A DNA stretch of 64,000 nt from Gammaproteobacteria bacterium. GTDB taxonomy: Bacteria; Pseudomonadota; Gammaproteobacteria; JAJPIJ01. Under the pieces are notes generated by a model. That model saw only the letters and a list, made by a program, of their open reading frames with translations. It did not search any database and was not told the DNA's origin. The first letter of the stretch is position 1. Each line of letters starts with the position of its first letter. Where the stretch lies: assembly GCA_021324815.1 (NCBI GenBank), contig JAJPIJ010000044.1, positions 20,245-84,244 on the forward strand. Reading direction: 5' to 3'. Below, piece after piece: positions 11,983 through 22,779 of this stretch. A program made the translations under genes and the position numbers.

Positions 11983-12588
11983 GGAATGGGAGACGGGGGC
12001 AAAAACGTTGATCCCCGCGCGGGCCAGCATGCGTGTCACGGCAATGAGCGGCAGCCCGATGAGCGCCGTGGGATCATCCCCCGACATCTTCTCAATCAAC
12101 GCGATGCCGAGTCCTTCGGATTTGAAACTGCCGGCGCAGTCGTAAGGCTGCTCGCGCAGCAAATAGGATTGCAGTTCCTCGTCCGTGTAATTACGCATAT
12201 GCACGGTATAGGGCACGCACTCCGTCTGCTCGCCGCCTTGCGTCGCATCCAGCACGCAGATCCCGGTGAGAAACGTCACCGGCCGGCCCCGCATCAATGT
12301 CAGTTGCTCCGCCGCGCGCAGGAAATCGCCCGGCTTGCCGAGTGTCTGCGATCCCAGCGTGGCCGCTTGATCCGACCCGATGATCACGGCCGCCGGGAAG
12401 CGCGCCGCCACGGCCCGCGCCTTCTCCCGTGCCAGGCGCATGACCATGTCGGCCGCCGCCTCCCCGGCGCGTCGCGATTCGTCCACCACCGGCGCGAACG
12501 TGGTGAACGGCAACCCCAGGCGCTGCAAAAGTGCCTTGCGATAGGGGGAGGAGGAGGCCAGCACCAGCCGAGGCGGTGGTAAGGACAT
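11971..12588 (-). CDS. Maf-like nucleotide pyrophosphatase (YceF type)
   Basis: MSLPPPRLVLASSSPYRKALLQRLGLPFTTFAPVVDES...IIGSDQ; start set at internal ATG (12588) of the longer ORF. Confidence 0.92.
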   Translation of the reverse strand: MSLPPPRLVLASSSPYRKALLQRLGLPFTTFAPVVDESRRAGEAAADMVMRLAREKARAVAARFPAAVIIGSDQAATLGSQTLGKPGDFLRAAEQLTLMRGRPVTFLTGICVLDATQGGEQTECVPYTVHMRNYTDEELQSYLLREQPYDCAGSFKSEGLGIALIEKMSGDDPTALIGLPLIAVTRMLARAGINVFAPVSHSSAQ

Positions 12589-12642
12589 GTGCCCGATTAG
12601 ATTAGCTTTTAAGTTTGTCCGCCATATATAATAACCGCCCTT

Positions 12643-13155
12643 ATGGGTGGGGTATTGCCCGATTATATTGAGCCCCTGCGCCTCGCCGAAGCCGGGGCGC
12701 GCCTCGGCGGGACGCTGGCCGTGGGATGCATGCCCAGACTGGCGTCCATGTTGATCAAGGGCGCGGCGGTGGATGCCGTTTGCATCGATTTTCGTTTTGG
12801 TGAGGATGGCAAGGGCCATCCGGCGCTGACGGGCCGGGTGAGCGCCGCCCTGCCGGTCGCCTGCCAGCGCTGCCTGCAGGCCATGACCATACCGATCGAT
12901 GCGCCGGTGCGATTGCGGCTGATCCGGCGTGAAGACGAGGCGCCGGCCGAGGCGGATGTACTGTTGGTCACGGCAGAGCCCATGTCGCTGGCTCATATTG
13001 TGGAGGAAGAGCTGTTGCTGGGCATGCCGATGGCGGCCATGCATCCGGAGGCTGACTGTCCGGTGAAACTGCCCCGGGGGGCCAATGTCGCGAAGGAGCA
13101 TCCTTTTGCCGCCCTGGCGTCGCTCCAGGACGGCGGTCAGGCAAAACATTCATAG
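12643..13155 (+). CDS. yceD: DUF177 family protein (YceD, 23S rRNA accumulation protein)
   Basis: LPVACQRCLQAMTIPID; immediately upstream of rpmF. Confidence 0.88.
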   Translation: MGGVLPDYIEPLRLAEAGARLGGTLAVGCMPRLASMLIKGAAVDAVCIDFRFGEDGKGHPALTGRVSAALPVACQRCLQAMTIPIDAPVRLRLIRREDEAPAEADVLLVTAEPMSLAHIVEEELLLGMPMAAMHPEADCPVKLPRGANVAKEHPFAALASLQDGGQAKHS

Positions 13156-13197
13156 GTCAAGTGACACCACCATTTGTTTTTGGTAAGGAGATCCATC

Positions 13198-13377
13198 ATG
13201 GCAGTACAACAAAATCGCAAAACATCCTCACGGCGCGGCATGCATCGCTCGCACGATGCGCTGAAGGCGGCCACGCTGTCCATTGAACCCACCAGCGGCG
13301 AAGTCCATCGCCGGCATCACGTGAGCCCGGACGGGTTTTACAAGGGTAAAAAGGTCATTCACAACGCGGGCGAGTAG
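13198..13377 (+). CDS. rpmF: 50S ribosomal protein L32
   Basis: [63 protein letters not shown] upstream. Confidence 0.97.
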   Translation: MAVQQNRKTSSRRGMHRSHDALKAATLSIEPTSGEVHRRHHVSPDGFYKGKKVIHNAGE

Positions 13378-13411
13378 TCCGCCCGCCCATACACGCAGTC
13401 AGACCTGCCTC

Positions 13412-14428
13412 GTGCATACTCGAATCGCGGTGGACGCGATGGGCGGGGACTTCGGCCCGCGCGTCACGGTGCCCGCGGCGCTCGCCGCCATTCGCAAACA
13501 CCCCGATCTGGCCCTGATCCTCGTCGGCGACGGCGACCTGCTGCGCCGGACGCTGGCGACGCAGGGCGCCGCGGAGGGCGGGCGGCTGATCGTGCGGCAC
13601 GCCTCCCAGCAGGTGGAGATGCATGATTTGCCGTCGCAGGTGCTGCGCAAGAAGAAGGATTCCTCGATGCGCGTGGCCATCGATCTCATCAAGGAGGGAC
13701 TGGTGCAGGCCGCCGTTTCCGCCGGCAACACGGGGGCGCTCATGGCCATCGCCAGCTTTGTTTTGAAAACCCTGCCCGGCATCGATCGCCCCGCGATATG
13801 CACCGCCCTTCCCGGCGTGCACGGCCACACTCATGTGCTGGATTTGGGCGCCAACGTGGATTCCAGTTCGGAGGAGCTCTTTCAATTCGCCGTCATGGGC
13901 AGCGTGCTCACCAGCGCCGTCGAGAACAAGGAGCGGCCCTCGATTGCGCTGCTCAACATCGGCGAGGAGGAAACCAAGGGCAATGACCGTGTCAAACAGA
14001 CGGCGGCCCTCCTGGACGCCAGCCCGCTGAACTATGTCGGCTACGTCGAGGGCGATGATATCTTCGAAGGCAAGGTGGACGTCATCGTCTGCGACGGCTT
14101 CCTCGGCAATGTCGCCCTGAAAACCGCCGAGGGCGTGGCCCGCGCCCTCATGCAGTTCGCGCGCGAGGAGTTCACGCGCTCCCCGTTCACCAGAATGGCC
14201 GCGCTGTTCAGCCGGCCGGTGCTGCGCGCGATCAAGAAACGGCTGGATCCGCGCGAATACAACGGCGCCAGCCTCCTCGGCCTGCGCGGCATCGTCATCA
14301 AGAGCCACGGCAGCGCGGATGTCCTGTCCTTTCTGCGCGCCATCGAGGAGGCGCGGCTCGAGGTTGAGAAAAACGTGCCGGAGCTGATCTCCCGCCAGCT
14401 CAGTGCCTATTTGGGAACACCCCAGTGA
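13412..14428 (+). CDS. plsX: Phosphate acyltransferase PlsX
   Basis: [49 protein letters not shown]. Confidence 0.96.
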   Translation: MHTRIAVDAMGGDFGPRVTVPAALAAIRKHPDLALILVGDGDLLRRTLATQGAAEGGRLIVRHASQQVEMHDLPSQVLRKKKDSSMRVAIDLIKEGLVQAAVSAGNTGALMAIASFVLKTLPGIDRPAICTALPGVHGHTHVLDLGANVDSSSEELFQFAVMGSVLTSAVENKERPSIALLNIGEEETKGNDRVKQTAALLDASPLNYVGYVEGDDIFEGKVDVIVCDGFLGNVALKTAEGVARALMQFAREEFTRSPFTRMAALFSRPVLRAIKKRLDPREYNGASLLGLRGIVIKSHGSADVLSFLRAIEEARLEVEKNVPELISRQLSAYLGTPQ

Positions 14429-15399
14429 GCGCCGTTTATTCGAGGATTGCGGGCACCGGTGGTTATCTGCCCGAGCAGGTGTTGACCAACGCCGATCTGG
14501 AGAAGCGGATCGACACGACGGACGCATGGATCAGCGAGCGCACGGGCATCAAGAAACGCCATATCGCCGCCGCCGGGGAGACCACCTGCGATCTAGCCGA
14601 GCATGCCGCCCGCCGGGCGCTGGCGGCGGCGCAGATCACCGCCGGCATGCTCGATTTGATCATCGTCGCCACCACCACCCCGGACGTGATTTTCCCCAGC
14701 ACGGCCTGCTTGTTGCAGGCGCGGCTGGGCATCGGCGGCTGTCCGGCGTTCGACGTCCAGGCGGTCTGCACCGGATTCATCTACGCGCTGGCCATCGCCG
14801 ATCAATTCATCCGCAGCGGCACGTCGCGACGGGTGCTGGTGGTGGGGGCCGAAACGCTGTCGCGCATCATCGACTGGACCGATCGCGGCACCTGCGTGCT
14901 GTTCGGCGACGGCGCCGGCGCGGTGGTGCTGGAGGCCGCCGATCAGCCCGGCATCTACAGCACCCATCTGCATGCCGACGGTCAGTATCAATCCCTGCTG
15001 CATGTGCCCGCCGGCGTATCGAAGGGCTACGACCGGCTGCGCAACGGCGAGGCCTACATGCAGATGGAGGGCAAGGAGGTCTTCAAGGTCGCCGTGAACA
15101 CACTCGGCCGCATCGTGGATGAGACCCTGGCGTACAACCACATGGATCGATCCCAGATCGACTGGCTGGTGCCGCATCAGGCCAATCATCGAATCATCGC
15201 CGCCACGGCGGACAGGCTGAAACTACCCATGTCGCAGGTGGTGGTGACGGTGGCCGAGCACGGCAACACTTCCGCGGCCTCGGTGCCGCTGGCGCTGGAT
15301 GTCGCGGTGCGCGACGGCCGCATCAAGCGCGGTGAAACCCTGTTACTGGAGGCCTTCGGCGGCGGCTTCACCTGGGGCTCCGCGCTGCTCCGCTACTGA
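14425..15399 (+). CDS. fabH: 3-oxoacyl-ACP synthase III
   Basis: [23 protein letters not shown]...[14 protein letters not shown]...[12 protein letters not shown]...[14 protein letters not shown]. Confidence 0.97.
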   Translation: MSAVYSRIAGTGGYLPEQVLTNADLEKRIDTTDAWISERTGIKKRHIAAAGETTCDLAEHAARRALAAAQITAGMLDLIIVATTTPDVIFPSTACLLQARLGIGGCPAFDVQAVCTGFIYALAIADQFIRSGTSRRVLVVGAETLSRIIDWTDRGTCVLFGDGAGAVVLEAADQPGIYSTHLHADGQYQSLLHVPAGVSKGYDRLRNGEAYMQMEGKEVFKVAVNTLGRIVDETLAYNHMDRSQIDWLVPHQANHRIIAATADRLKLPMSQVVVTVAEHGNTSAASVPLALDVAVRDGRIKRGETLLLEAFGGGFTWGSALLRY

Positions 15400-15410
15400 T
15401 ACACCCCCGC

Positions 15411-16352
15411 ATGTCATTCGCCTTTGTCTTTCCCGGCCAGGGATCGCAGTCCGTCGGCATGCTGGATGCGCTCGCCAGGCGCTATCCGATCGTCGAGGCC
15501 ACTTATGCGGAGGCTTCCGGGGTGCTGGATTACGACCTGTGGCGGGTGGTGCGTGATGGACCGGAGGAAAAATTGAACGGCACGGTGATCACGCAGCCGG
15601 CGATGCTGGCCGCCGGCGTCGCCATCTGGCGGCTGTGGCTGGAGCGCGGCGGCGGCGCGCCTGGGATCATGGCCGGACACAGCCTTGGAGAATACACCGC
15701 CCTGGTGTGCGCCGGCGCGCTGGATTTCGGCGCCGCCGTCGCCCTGGTCGCCGAGCGCGGGCGTTGCATGCAGGACGCGGTGCCGGAGGGCGGCGGCGCG
15801 ATGGCCGCGATCCTGGGCCTCGAGCCGGAACCACTGCGGCAGATCTGCGATCGCGCCGCGCAGGGACAGGTGGTTGCCTGCGCCAATCTGAACGCCCCCG
15901 GACAGATAGTCATTGCCGGCCACCGCGCGGCGGTGGAGCGGGCGATGAAGGCCGCCGCGGAGGCGGGCGCGAAGCGCGCGGTGTTGCTGCCGGTCAGCGT
16001 GCCGTCGCATTGCGAATTGATGCGATCAGCCGCGGAGCGCTTTTCCACCGCCTTGAACAGGCTGAATATGCGGCCGCCGCGCATTGGCATCCTGCACAAC
16101 AGCGACGTGGAATCGCATGACTCACCCGCGGACATCATGGAAGTCCTGCGCCGGCAGCTTTACAGTCCCGTGCGCTGGGTGGAGACTACGCAGAAAATCG
16201 CCGCCGGCGGAATTCGCATTCTGATCGAGGCGGGGCCGGGACGGGTGTTGAGCGGGCTGGGCAGGCGCATCGACAGGACATTGCAATGCCTGCCGGTTTT
16301 CGATCCGGAAACGCTGGAGTCGGCGCTGGCCGCAACCGCGGGAGGACGGTGA
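15411..16352 (+). CDS. fabD: Malonyl-CoA:ACP transacylase
   Basis: SFAFVFPGQGSQSVGML; MAGHSLGEYTALVCAGAL. Confidence 0.97.
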   Translation: MSFAFVFPGQGSQSVGMLDALARRYPIVEATYAEASGVLDYDLWRVVRDGPEEKLNGTVITQPAMLAAGVAIWRLWLERGGGAPGIMAGHSLGEYTALVCAGALDFGAAVALVAERGRCMQDAVPEGGGAMAAILGLEPEPLRQICDRAAQGQVVACANLNAPGQIVIAGHRAAVERAMKAAAEAGAKRAVLLPVSVPSHCELMRSAAERFSTALNRLNMRPPRIGILHNSDVESHDSPADIMEVLRRQLYSPVRWVETTQKIAAGGIRILIEAGPGRVLSGLGRRIDRTLQCLPVFDPETLESALAATAGGR

Positions 16353-17096
16353 ATGGAATTCGCAGGGGAAATCGCGCTTGTGACCGGCGCCAGCCGTGGC
16401 ATTGGCGCCGCGATTGCCAGGGCCCTGGCGCAGGAAGGCGCCACGGTGGTCGGCACGTCGACCTCCCCCGACGGCGCGGCGGCAATCGGCGAGGCGCTGG
16501 CCGGAAACGAGCCACCGGGACGAGGCATGGTGCTGGATGTGACCCAGCCGGTTTCCATCGAGACGCTCATGAGGACGCTGGAGGAACAGAAGCTCATGCC
16601 CTCCATCCTGGTCAACAACGCCGCCATCACCCGCGACAATCTGCTGATGCGCATGAAGGACGAGGAGTGGGAGGCCGTCGTGAATGCGAACCTCACCGCC
16701 GTCTACCGCCTGTGCAAGGCGGCGTTGCGCGGCATGATCAAGGCGCGTCATGGACGCATCATCAACATCACCTCCGTGGTGGGGCTGACGGGCAATCCCG
16801 GGCAGTGCAATTACGCCGCCGCCAAGGCCGGCCTGACAGGGTTCACCAAATCGCTGGCCCGCGAAGTGGCCAGCCGCGGCGTCACCGTCAACGCGGTGGC
16901 GCCGGGTTTCATCGACACGGACATGACCCGCGCGCTCAGCGACGCCCAGCGCGAATCGCTGCTGTCGCAGATCCCCGTCAACCGGCTCGGCAGCCCCGGC
17001 GATGTCGCCGGGGCCGTGGTCTTTCTGGCATCGCGGGCGGCGGCCTACATCACCGGTGAAACACTCAATGTCAATGGCGGGATGTACATGCCATAA
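16353..17096 (+). CDS. fabG: 3-oxoacyl-ACP reductase
   Basis: EIALVTGASRGIGAAIARALAQEGA; NYAAAKAGLTGFTKSLAREVASRGVTVNAVAPGFIDTDMT. Confidence 0.97.
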   Translation: MEFAGEIALVTGASRGIGAAIARALAQEGATVVGTSTSPDGAAAIGEALAGNEPPGRGMVLDVTQPVSIETLMRTLEEQKLMPSILVNNAAITRDNLLMRMKDEEWEAVVNANLTAVYRLCKAALRGMIKARHGRIINITSVVGLTGNPGQCNYAAAKAGLTGFTKSLAREVASRGVTVNAVAPGFIDTDMTRALSDAQRESLLSQIPVNRLGSPGDVAGAVVFLASRAAAYITGETLNVNGGMYMP

Positions 17097-17168
17097 AGTT
17101 GATATATGACATCATTAAAATGCAATATCTATTTGATTATTAATGATTTAATAAAATAAAAATATTGC

Positions 17169-17196
17169 TTGCAAGTTGAAAGGGTTCCACTAAACT
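17169..17196 (+). promoter_or_regulatory. Candidate sigma70 promoter for acpP (TTGCAA - 16 bp - TAAACT)
   Basis: Lies in the only strongly AT-rich island (17097-17200) of the fab cluster, upstream of acpP. Confidence 0.4.
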
Positions 17197-17244
17197 AACG
17201 CCGCCGCAGAGATGGCGGCCAAAACGCAAGAGGAGTCATCCGCT

Positions 17245-17481
17245 ATGAGCAGCATCGAAGAACGGGTCAAAAAGATCGTGATTGAACAACTGGGGGTGAA
17301 GGAAGAAGAAGTGAGCAATGAGTCCTCTTTCGTGGACGATCTGGGCGCGGATTCCCTGGACACGGTGGAACTGGTGATGGCATTGGAGGAGGAATTCAAA
17401 ACGGAAATTCCGGATGAGGAGGCCGAGAAGATCACCACCGTTCAGCAGGCCATCGATTACATCAAGGCTCATCAGGGTTAA
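17245..17481 (+). CDS. acpP: Acyl carrier protein
   Basis: [23 protein letters not shown]...[23 protein letters not shown]. Confidence 0.98.
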   Translation: MSSIEERVKKIVIEQLGVKEEEVSNESSFVDDLGADSLDTVELVMALEEEFKTEIPDEEAEKITTVQQAIDYIKAHQG

Positions 17482-17497
17482 TGCCTTCTCGATAGAC

Positions 17498-17538
17498 GCA
17501 AAGGCCGCCGATCATGAGGCGATGATCGCGGCCTTTCG
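17498..17538 (+). terminator. Stem-loop between acpP and fabF (possible attenuator/processing hairpin)
   Basis: GCAAAGGCCGCCGATCAT ... ATGATCGCGGCCTTTCGC near-perfect inverted repeat; no clear U-tract. Confidence 0.4.
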
Positions 17539-17583
17539 CATTCATGGACGGCGTGGATCGATAATGCCGGTGTCACAGGAGGA

Positions 17584-18834
17584 GTGTCAGACGTGACGAG
17601 AAGACGCATCGTGGTCACGGGACTGGGGATGGTCAGCCCGGTCGGCAACACGGTTGCCGAATCGTGGGCCGCCATACTGGCGGGTCGGAGCGGCATCGGG
17701 CCCATCACCGCTTTTGACGCCGCCGCGTTCTCCGTCCGCATCAGCGGCGCCGTCAAGAATTTCGACCCGACGCAGTACATCAGCCCCAAGGACGTGCGCA
17801 AGATGGACACGTTCATCCATTACGGCATGGCCGCCGGCATCCAGGCCATTACGGACTCCGGCCTGCAAATCACCGAGGAAAACGCGGAGCGGATCGGCGT
17901 CATCATCGGCTCCGGCATCGGCGGGCTGCCGGGCATCGAGGAGAGCCACAGCGAATATCTGCGCGGCGGTCCGCGCAAAATTTCGCCCTTCTTCGTGCCC
18001 AAAAACATCATCAACATGATTTCCGGGAACCTGTCCATCAAATACGGCATCAAGGGGCCCAGTTACGCCATCGTCTCGGCCTGCGCCACCGGGGCGCACA
18101 GCATCGGCGACGCCGCCCGGTTGATCGAGCGCGGCGATGCCGACGTCATGGTCGCCGGCGGCGCCGAAATGGCGACCACGCCCACCGGCATCGGCGGATT
18201 CGCCTCGGCCAAGGCGCTGTCCACCCGCAACGACGAGCCGGAGCGCGCCAGCCGGCCGTGGGACCGGGACCGCGACGGCTTCGTGCTGGCCGACGGCGCC
18301 GGCGTCATGGTGCTGGAGGAATATGAACACGCGCGCCGCCGCGGCGCGCGCATCTACGCCGAACTCACCGGCTACGCCGCCAACAGCGACGCCCATCACA
18401 TGACTGCGCCGTCGCCGGGCGGCGAGGGGGCGGCGCGCTGCATGCGCATCGCCTTGAAGGACGCCGGCCTGAACGCCGATCAGGTGCAGTACATCAACGC
18501 CCACGGCACCTCCACGCCGTTCGGCGACAAGGCCGAGACCGACGCCGTCAAGAGCGTGTTCGGCGCACACGCCTACAAACTGGCCATGAGTTCCACCAAA
18601 TCGATGGTGGGCCACATGCTGGGCGCGGCCGGCGGGGTGGAGGCCATCTTCACCATCCTGGCCATCCGCGATCAAGTGGCGCCGCCGACCATCAATCTGG
18701 ACACGCCGGATCCGGAATGCGATCTGGACTACGTGCCCAATCAGGCGCGGCCGATGAAGATCGATTCGGCGCTGTCCAATTCCTTCGGCTTCGGCGGCAC
18801 CAACGCCACGCTGATCTTTTCGCGCCCGACTTGA
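17584..18834 (+). CDS. fabF: 3-oxoacyl-ACP synthase II
   Basis: [22 protein letters not shown]...[17 protein letters not shown]...[14 protein letters not shown]...[12 protein letters not shown]. Confidence 0.97.
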   Translation: MSDVTRRRIVVTGLGMVSPVGNTVAESWAAILAGRSGIGPITAFDAAAFSVRISGAVKNFDPTQYISPKDVRKMDTFIHYGMAAGIQAITDSGLQITEENAERIGVIIGSGIGGLPGIEESHSEYLRGGPRKISPFFVPKNIINMISGNLSIKYGIKGPSYAIVSACATGAHSIGDAARLIERGDADVMVAGGAEMATTPTGIGGFASAKALSTRNDEPERASRPWDRDRDGFVLADGAGVMVLEEYEHARRRGARIYAELTGYAANSDAHHMTAPSPGGEGAARCMRIALKDAGLNADQVQYINAHGTSTPFGDKAETDAVKSVFGAHAYKLAMSSTKSMVGHMLGAAGGVEAIFTILAIRDQVAPPTINLDTPDPECDLDYVPNQARPMKIDSALSNSFGFGGTNATLIFSRPT

Positions 18835-18862
18835 TCTCGCGGACCTGACCCGCCGGGAACAA

Positions 18863-19720
18863 GTGCCGCTGACGGCCGCGCTCATGTTCCTGATCAACGG
18901 CGAACACCGCGATTCCCTTCCGGCCGGCGATCGGGGGCTGCATTACGGCGACGGCCTGTTCGAAACCGTGGCCGTCATCGACGGCAGGCCGCAGCACTGG
19001 CAGGCGCACCTGCGGCGGATGGAAGACGGCTGTGTCCGGCTCAAGATTCCATTTCCAGGGGCGGCGATGCTTGAGGACGAGTTCGGCCGACTGCCGTCGC
19101 CGGCCGGGCGCTGGGTGCTGAAAATCATCGTCACCCGCGGCGGCGGCGGCCGCGGCTACCGTCCACCGCCGGTCGTGCAGCCCGCGCGCCTGCTCTGCCA
19201 GTATCCGTGGCCCGATTATCCGGATGACCGGGCCGTGCAGGGCGTGCGCGTGCGTCTCTGCACCACCCGGCTGGGGAGCAATCCGCTGCTTGCCGGCATC
19301 AAGCACCTCAACCGCCTGGAGCAGGTGATGGCCCGCAGTGAATGGAATGATCCGGCCATCGCCGAGGGTCTCATGCTTGGCCTTGACGGCAATCTCGTCT
19401 CCGGCACCATGAGCAATCTGTTCCTGGTGTCGCAAGGGCGGGTGCGCACACCGGGCTTGTCGCAGGCGGGGGTTGCCGGCGTCATGCGCGATCAAGTCAT
19501 CGAGGCCTGCCGCCGGTTGAACCTGCCCGTCGAAACCGGCGCATTTGGAGTAAAGGAACTGCAGCGCGCCGAGGAGATATTTCTCACCAACAGCCTCATC
19601 GGCATCTGGCCGGTGATTGAGATTGCCGGCGCGAGTGGCGGGGAAATGCAGCCCGGCCCCATCACCCGCACCTTGCGAACGCACATGCTGGAATTGGAGG
19701 CCCTGCCGCAACATGGCTAG
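18863..19720 (+). CDS. pabC: Aminodeoxychorismate lyase
   Basis: DRGLHYGDGLFETVAVIDG; GLMLGLDGNLVSGTMSNLFLV; fabF-pabC-mltG-tmk-holB synteny. Confidence 0.92.
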   Translation: MPLTAALMFLINGEHRDSLPAGDRGLHYGDGLFETVAVIDGRPQHWQAHLRRMEDGCVRLKIPFPGAAMLEDEFGRLPSPAGRWVLKIIVTRGGGGRGYRPPPVVQPARLLCQYPWPDYPDDRAVQGVRVRLCTTRLGSNPLLAGIKHLNRLEQVMARSEWNDPAIAEGLMLGLDGNLVSGTMSNLFLVSQGRVRTPGLSQAGVAGVMRDQVIEACRRLNLPVETGAFGVKELQRAEEIFLTNSLIGIWPVIEIAGASGGEMQPGPITRTLRTHMLELEALPQHG

Positions 19721-20744
19721 GCGTCTCGGCATCCTGGTTTCCCTGCTGGCGGTTCTGGCCGCTGCGGGGTGGGGCGCCTTCCTTTGGCTGCAGAAAGATT
19801 ACGAACGCTGGCAGGCCACGCCATTGGCCGTGCTTGGCGACAGGGTGCTGTACGAAATCCGCCCGGGCATGAGCGTGCGGGCCGTGGCGGAGGATTTGCA
19901 GGCGCGCGGTTACCTGTCGCAGCCGCTGTACTTCCGCCTGCTGGCATACCGGAGCGCGCTGGCCGGGAAACTCAAGAGCGGTGAATACGCCATCGAACCT
20001 GGCCTGACGCCGCTCTCGTTGCTGGAGCGCTTCGCCGCCGGGCGGACGGTGGAATATTCCATCACCCTGGTCGAGGGCTGGACGTTCGCGCAGGTGCGGG
20101 CGGCGCTGGAACAGCATCCGGTGCTCATCAACACCTTCAAGGGCCTGGATGACGCCGCCGTCATGCGACGCCTCGGCCATCCCGGCGAGCATCCGGAGGG
20201 GCGTTTCTTTCCCGACACATATCGCATCAAAAAGGGCGGCACCGACGCCGAGGTGCTGAGCCGCGCGTACGATCGGATGAATAAATTGCTGAATGAATAT
20301 TGGAGCGCGCGGGCGGCGGATCTCCCTTATCATGCGCCCTACGAGGCGCTGATCATGGCCTCCCTGATCGAAAAGGAAACCGCGGTGCCCGAGGAACGCC
20401 CGCTGATAGCCGCCGTGTTTCTGCACCGGCTGCGCGTCGGCATGAAGTTGCAGACCGATCCCGCCGTCATCTACGGCCTGGGGCCGGCCTATGATGGCAA
20501 TCTGCACAAACGCGATCTGGAGACGGACACGCCGTACAATACCTACACCCGCGCCGGACTGCCCCCCAGCCCCATCGCCATGCCGGGCAGGAAATCCATC
20601 GAGGCGGCGCTGCACCCGGCGCCGTCGGGCGCACTTTATTTCGTGGCCCGCGGCGACGGCAGCCATCAGTTTTCAAACACCCTGGAGGAGCACAACCGCG
20701 CCGTGGCCCGTTATCAACTTTCGCAGAAGAACGCCTCCCCGTGA
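19713..20744 (+). CDS. mltG: Endolytic murein transglycosylase MltG
   Basis: EGRFFPDTYRIKKG; ALIMASLIEKETAVPEERPLIAAVFLHRLRVGMKLQTDPAVIYG. Confidence 0.94.
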   Translation: MARRLGILVSLLAVLAAAGWGAFLWLQKDYERWQATPLAVLGDRVLYEIRPGMSVRAVAEDLQARGYLSQPLYFRLLAYRSALAGKLKSGEYAIEPGLTPLSLLERFAAGRTVEYSITLVEGWTFAQVRAALEQHPVLINTFKGLDDAAVMRRLGHPGEHPEGRFFPDTYRIKKGGTDAEVLSRAYDRMNKLLNEYWSARAADLPYHAPYEALIMASLIEKETAVPEERPLIAAVFLHRLRVGMKLQTDPAVIYGLGPAYDGNLHKRDLETDTPYNTYTRAGLPPSPIAMPGRKSIEAALHPAPSGALYFVARGDGSHQFSNTLEEHNRAVARYQLSQKNASP

Positions 20745-21364
20745 GCGTCCTGTTCATCACCCTGGAAGGGATCGAGGGCTCGGGCAAAAGCACGCACCTG
20801 CCCTTTGTCGCCGACTGGCTCCGACGGCACGGTCGCCAGGTGGTCATTACGCGTGAACCGGGCGGCACACCGCTGGGCGAGCAGGTGCGCGGCATCCTGC
20901 TCGACAACCGCCATCGGGACATGTCCGCCGATACCGAACTCCTGCTCATGTTCGCCGCCCGCGCGGAACACCTGCACGAGGTGATCATGCCGGCGCTGGC
21001 GAAGGGCTCGGACGTGGTCTGCGACCGCTTCACCGACGCCACCTACGCCTACCAGGGCGGCGGCCGTGGGCTGCCGGCGACACGCATCGCGCAACTGGAG
21101 CAGATGGTGCAGGGGGATCTGCGTCCGCATTTCACCCTGTTGTTCGACGCGCCGCTGGAACTCACGATCGAACGCACGCGGTCGCGCGCGCAGCCGGATC
21201 GCTTCGAGAGCGAGCGGCTGGCCTTCCACCGGCGGGTGCAGGACGTCTACCGCAGCCGGGCGGCGGCCGAGCCGCGGCGGTTTCTCATCATCGACAGCAG
21301 CGGCACGGTCGAGGCTACGCAGAGTTTGCTGGCTCGAAAGCTCGCGGAACGGATGCCATGTTGA
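20741..21364 (+). CDS. tmk: Thymidylate kinase
   Basis: FITLEGIEGSGKSTHLPFVADWLRRHGRQVVITREPGGTPLGE; CDRFTDATYAYQGGGRGL. Confidence 0.96.
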   Translation: MSVLFITLEGIEGSGKSTHLPFVADWLRRHGRQVVITREPGGTPLGEQVRGILLDNRHRDMSADTELLLMFAARAEHLHEVIMPALAKGSDVVCDRFTDATYAYQGGGRGLPATRIAQLEQMVQGDLRPHFTLLFDAPLELTIERTRSRAQPDRFESERLAFHRRVQDVYRSRAAAEPRRFLIIDSSGTVEATQSLLARKLAERMPC

Positions 21365-22365
21365 TGCCCTATCCATGGCAGGCGCAGGCCTGGCGGCGCC
21401 TCCAGGCCTGGCGGCGCGGCGGAACACTGCCGCATGGCCTGTTGCTGCACGGGCCGCCGGGCGGCGGCAAGGTCGATCTGGCGCGCGCCTTCGCGCAAGG
21501 TTTGCTGTGCAGCGCCGCCGGTGGGGAAGGGGAGGCGTGCGGGAAATGCCGGAGTTGCGGCTGGGTGGAGGCGGGGACGCATCCCGATCTTTGTCTCGTC
21601 ACCTTTGAAGTGGATGAGAAAACCGGCAGGGTGGCGAAAGAGATCAAGATCGCCCAGATCCGCGAATTGATCGAGTTCACGCGGCTTAAAAGCCATGGCG
21701 TCCTGCTTCGTATCGCCATCGTGCATCCGGCCGAATATATGAACCGCAACGCCGCCAACAGCCTGTTGAAGACTTTGGAGGAGCCGCCGGCCGGCGTGCA
21801 TCTCATTCTGGTTGCCCATCAGGCCGCGCGCCTGCCGGTGACCGTGCGCAGCCGCTGCCAGAACTTGTACCTGCCGGCGCGCGCGAGCGACGCCGCCGTG
21901 GACTGGCTGCGCCGGCAGCCGGCCTGCCGGGGCATCGACCCCGCGCCGCTGCTGCGGGAATGCGGGCCCCTGGAGGCCCTGCGGTTGCTGGAAAGCGGGG
22001 AGTGGGGCGCGCGCGCCACTGTGCTGCAACAAGCCGCGGAACTGCTGCGTGGCCGGGCCGACCCGATCGAAATCGCGTCGCAGTGGCTGCGCCTCAACGC
22101 CGTCTCCCTGCTGACCTGTCTTGAATCCCTGCTGACGGATGTCGGCCGGCTCAAGGCCGCGGGGCGCGAGGGGATGCCGGTTCACGGCGATTTATTACCC
22201 GGTTTGCTTGAGCTCGCAAAAGCGCTAGACTTTTCAAGGCTCTTCAGCACGCAGGCGCTCATCAGGGAATCGCGGCAGTTGCTGGAAAGGGGCGCCAACC
22301 TGCGCCAACAGGACGTGCTGGAGGAAATCGCGCTACACTTGGCGTTGAATCCAACGGGAACATGA
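21358..22365 (+). CDS. holB: DNA polymerase III subunit delta'
   Basis: LPHGLLLHGPPGGGKVDLARAFAQGLLC; NAANSLLKTLEEPPAGVHLILV. Confidence 0.93.
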   Translation: MLMPYPWQAQAWRRLQAWRRGGTLPHGLLLHGPPGGGKVDLARAFAQGLLCSAAGGEGEACGKCRSCGWVEAGTHPDLCLVTFEVDEKTGRVAKEIKIAQIRELIEFTRLKSHGVLLRIAIVHPAEYMNRNAANSLLKTLEEPPAGVHLILVAHQAARLPVTVRSRCQNLYLPARASDAAVDWLRRQPACRGIDPAPLLRECGPLEALRLLESGEWGARATVLQQAAELLRGRADPIEIASQWLRLNAVSLLTCLESLLTDVGRLKAAGREGMPVHGDLLPGLLELAKALDFSRLFSTQALIRESRQLLERGANLRQQDVLEEIALHLALNPTGT

Positions 22366-22369
22366 AGAC

Positions 22370-22726
22370 ATGGGCACACCGGCAAGCAACCCCCGCAAGG
22401 GCATTTTGTCCCTGACCATCAAGGAAAAGGGGGCGCTGTATGCGTCCTACATGCCGTTTGTAAAGAACGGCGGCCTGTTCGTGCCGACCAACAACGCCTA
22501 CAAGCTGGGCGAGGAGGTGTTCATGCTGCTGACGCTGCCCGACAGCAAGGACCGCCTGCCGGTGGCCGGACGCGTCGTGTGGATCACGCCCAAGGGCGCC
22601 CACGGCAACAAGAGCGCCGGCATCGGGGTGCAGTTCAGCGAACTGGACAAGGGCACCACCCGCAGCAACATCGAGAAGCAGCTGGCCGGCGTATTGAAGT
22701 CGGATCGCCAGACCCACACGATGTAA
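22370..22726 (+). CDS. pilZ: PilZ domain protein
   Basis: GILSLTIKEKGALYASYMPFVKNGGLFVPTNNAYKLGEEVFMLLTLPDSKDRLPVAGRVVWITP. Confidence 0.92.
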   Translation: MGTPASNPRKGILSLTIKEKGALYASYMPFVKNGGLFVPTNNAYKLGEEVFMLLTLPDSKDRLPVAGRVVWITPKGAHGNKSAGIGVQFSELDKGTTRSNIEKQLAGVLKSDRQTHTM

Positions 22727-22735
22727 TCCACAAGG

Positions 22736-22760
22736 CCCGCGGGAGAACCTCGCGGGTATT
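22736..22760 (+). terminator. Weak terminator-like stem-loop after pilZ
   Basis: CCCGCG-GGAGAACCT-CGCGGG followed by TATTTCCTT. Confidence 0.3.
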
Positions 22761-22779
22761 TCCTTGCAAGATGGCGGTC

